64,000 bases of DNA from an uncultured Verrucomicrobiota bacterium (GTDB lineage Bacteria > Verrucomicrobiota > Verrucomicrobiia > Limisphaerales > UBA9464), in assembly GCA_903907995.1 (NCBI GenBank), contig CAIVQH010000023.1, positions 165,846 to 229,845 on the forward strand, written 5' to 3'. Of this stretch, positions 63,406 to 64,000 are shown one piece after another; position 1 is the stretch's first letter, and each line of letters starts with the position of its first letter. The notes beneath the pieces are model-generated. The model saw nothing but the letters and a program-made list of their open reading frames with translations. It was not told the DNA's origin and made no database searches. The position numbers and the translations under genes are program-made.

Positions 63406-63846
63406 TTACGGGGTTCCGTTAATGCTAACGGCCGCCTCCAAGCCCAAAATATACGATTGCGCGCCAAAACCGCTGATTTGTCCGCGGCAAACGGCGGCGA
63501 TCAAGGACCGGTGGCGGAACTCCTCCCGGGCATGGATGTTTGACAGGTGAATTTCCACGGTGGGCACTTCGGATGCCGTGATCGCGTCACGTAGCGCCAC
63601 ACTGGTATGGGTATAGGCGGCCGCGTTCAGGACGATGGCATCCATCCGCCCCCGGGCCTGCTGAATCCAGGTGACCAGCTCGCCCTCGTGGTTGGTCTGG
63701 CGAAACTCGATCTCCACCCCCCCCAGCCGCCCAGCCCTTTCACGGACCATGACCTCGATGTCGGCCAGGGTCGTCCGGCCATAAACGTCGGGCTGCCGGG
63801 TACCCAGCAGGTTGAGATTCGGCCCGTTGAGGAACAGGATTTTCAT
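63406..63846 (-). CDS. aroQ: Type II 3-dehydroquinate dehydratase
   Basis: A 146-residue dodecameric-type shikimate enzyme (dehydroquinate to dehydroshikimate). [21 protein letters not shown] has the family start with the active Tyr loop, [16 protein letters not shown] the catalytic His/Glu block, and [33 protein letters not shown] the substrate region. The aroQ-accB-accC order is widely conserved in bacteria. It links with tyrA and aroA elsewhere in the window. Confidence 0.97.
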   Translation of the reverse strand: MKILFLNGPNLNLLGTRQPDVYGRTTLADIEVMVRERAGRLGGVEIEFRQTNHEGELVTWIQQARGRMDAIVLNAAAYTHTSVALRDAITASEVPTVEIHLSNIHAREEFRHRSLIAAVCRGQISGFGAQSYILGLEAAVSINGTP

Positions 63847-63937
63847 CGGCGGGAGGGTTTTAGTCGCCGGGACGGCGGGAGTCGAACTGGAAAGCGAGCC
63901 GCAGGGTAGGCCGAGTTGACTCAGGATAAATGTTACC

Positions 63938-64000
63938 GGTGGGGCGAGCGTCCTCGCGAGCCGCAGTGGCTTGGGGGCGGCCCCGCGCGCGAGGACGCAC
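63938..64000. repeat. Second GGTGGGGCGAGCGTCC repeat, cut by the window end
   Basis: The left arm 63938-63962 nearly equals 30208-30232 (one difference). A partial opposing arm (GCGCGAGGACGCAC) reaches the window end. This copy lies upstream of aroQ. Confidence 0.75.

Overview
The window is high-GC bacterial chromosome carrying about 55 protein genes, one tRNA and one riboswitch, with no rRNA, phage or insertion sequence. Several lineage-typical families point to Verrucomicrobiota: a PVC-type membrane-bound dehydrogenase with a CxxCH haem domain, a TIGR03790-type protein, DUF1559-like prepilin proteins, secreted proteins with a 'YRLDASTNLQDW...FYR' domain, a CT398/CdsZ-like zinc-ribbon protein, and many intergenic inverted repeats. 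The phylum call is an inference from gene content; a 16S gene or marker tree would settle it.

Layout. 0-9.1 kb: a LMW-PTP-like protein, siroheme genes (cobA-hemD fusion on minus, cbiX on plus) around a zinc-ribbon Ser/Thr kinase, then tyrA, aroA and cmk, and a secreted TIGR03790 protein. 9.1-16.9 kb: secreted hydrolases (two esterase types, GH16, MBL-fold) and a YjhG-type sugar-acid dehydratase. 17-18.9 kb: two tandem prepilin-like genes and a small lipoprotein. 19-25.3 kb: a likely surface-glycan cluster (EamA-like permease, PaaK-like adenylase, MOP flippase, two methyltransferases, a glycosyltransferase). 25.4-27.4 kb: Rieske protein, Tat-exported sulfite-oxidase-family protein and a CGWS glutaredoxin. 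27.5-29.6 kb: a GNAT gene, then a low-GC two-gene cassette of unknown function bounded by a second, diverged copy of the GNAT 3' end. 29.6-32.2 kb: a guanidine-III riboswitch with its SMR exporter, tRNA-Arg(CCG), a RodZ-like protein and threonine aldolase.

32.5-39.8 kb: a PVC dehydrogenase/cytochrome that appears split into two separately secreted halves with a beta-propeller gene between them, then a TPR protein. 39.9-42.2 kb: psd-pssA (phosphatidylethanolamine synthesis) and a LysE exporter. 42.4-49.5 kb: a Spy-like protein, a GH42-like protein, an NHL protein, and an ECF sigma / anti-sigma-like / 650-residue membrane protein operon. 49.5-55.2 kb: zinc-ribbon protein, HtrA protease, rhodanese, and a phosphotransacetylase in two separate genes (catalytic part and BioD/DRTGG part). 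55.2-64 kb: a repeat-rich gap, an arginyltransferase-like protein without the usual cysteines, uvrB, a DUF885 protein, and accC, accB and aroQ.

The most notable points are the riboswitch, the split PVC oxidoreductase, the cassette at the GNAT 3' end, a 12-bp tandem duplication inside the sigma factor's conserved helix, and the variety of unrelated intergenic inverted repeats. Nothing here can be proven to be a new system from sequence alone. The cassette pair and the sigma operon are the best candidates for unknown function.
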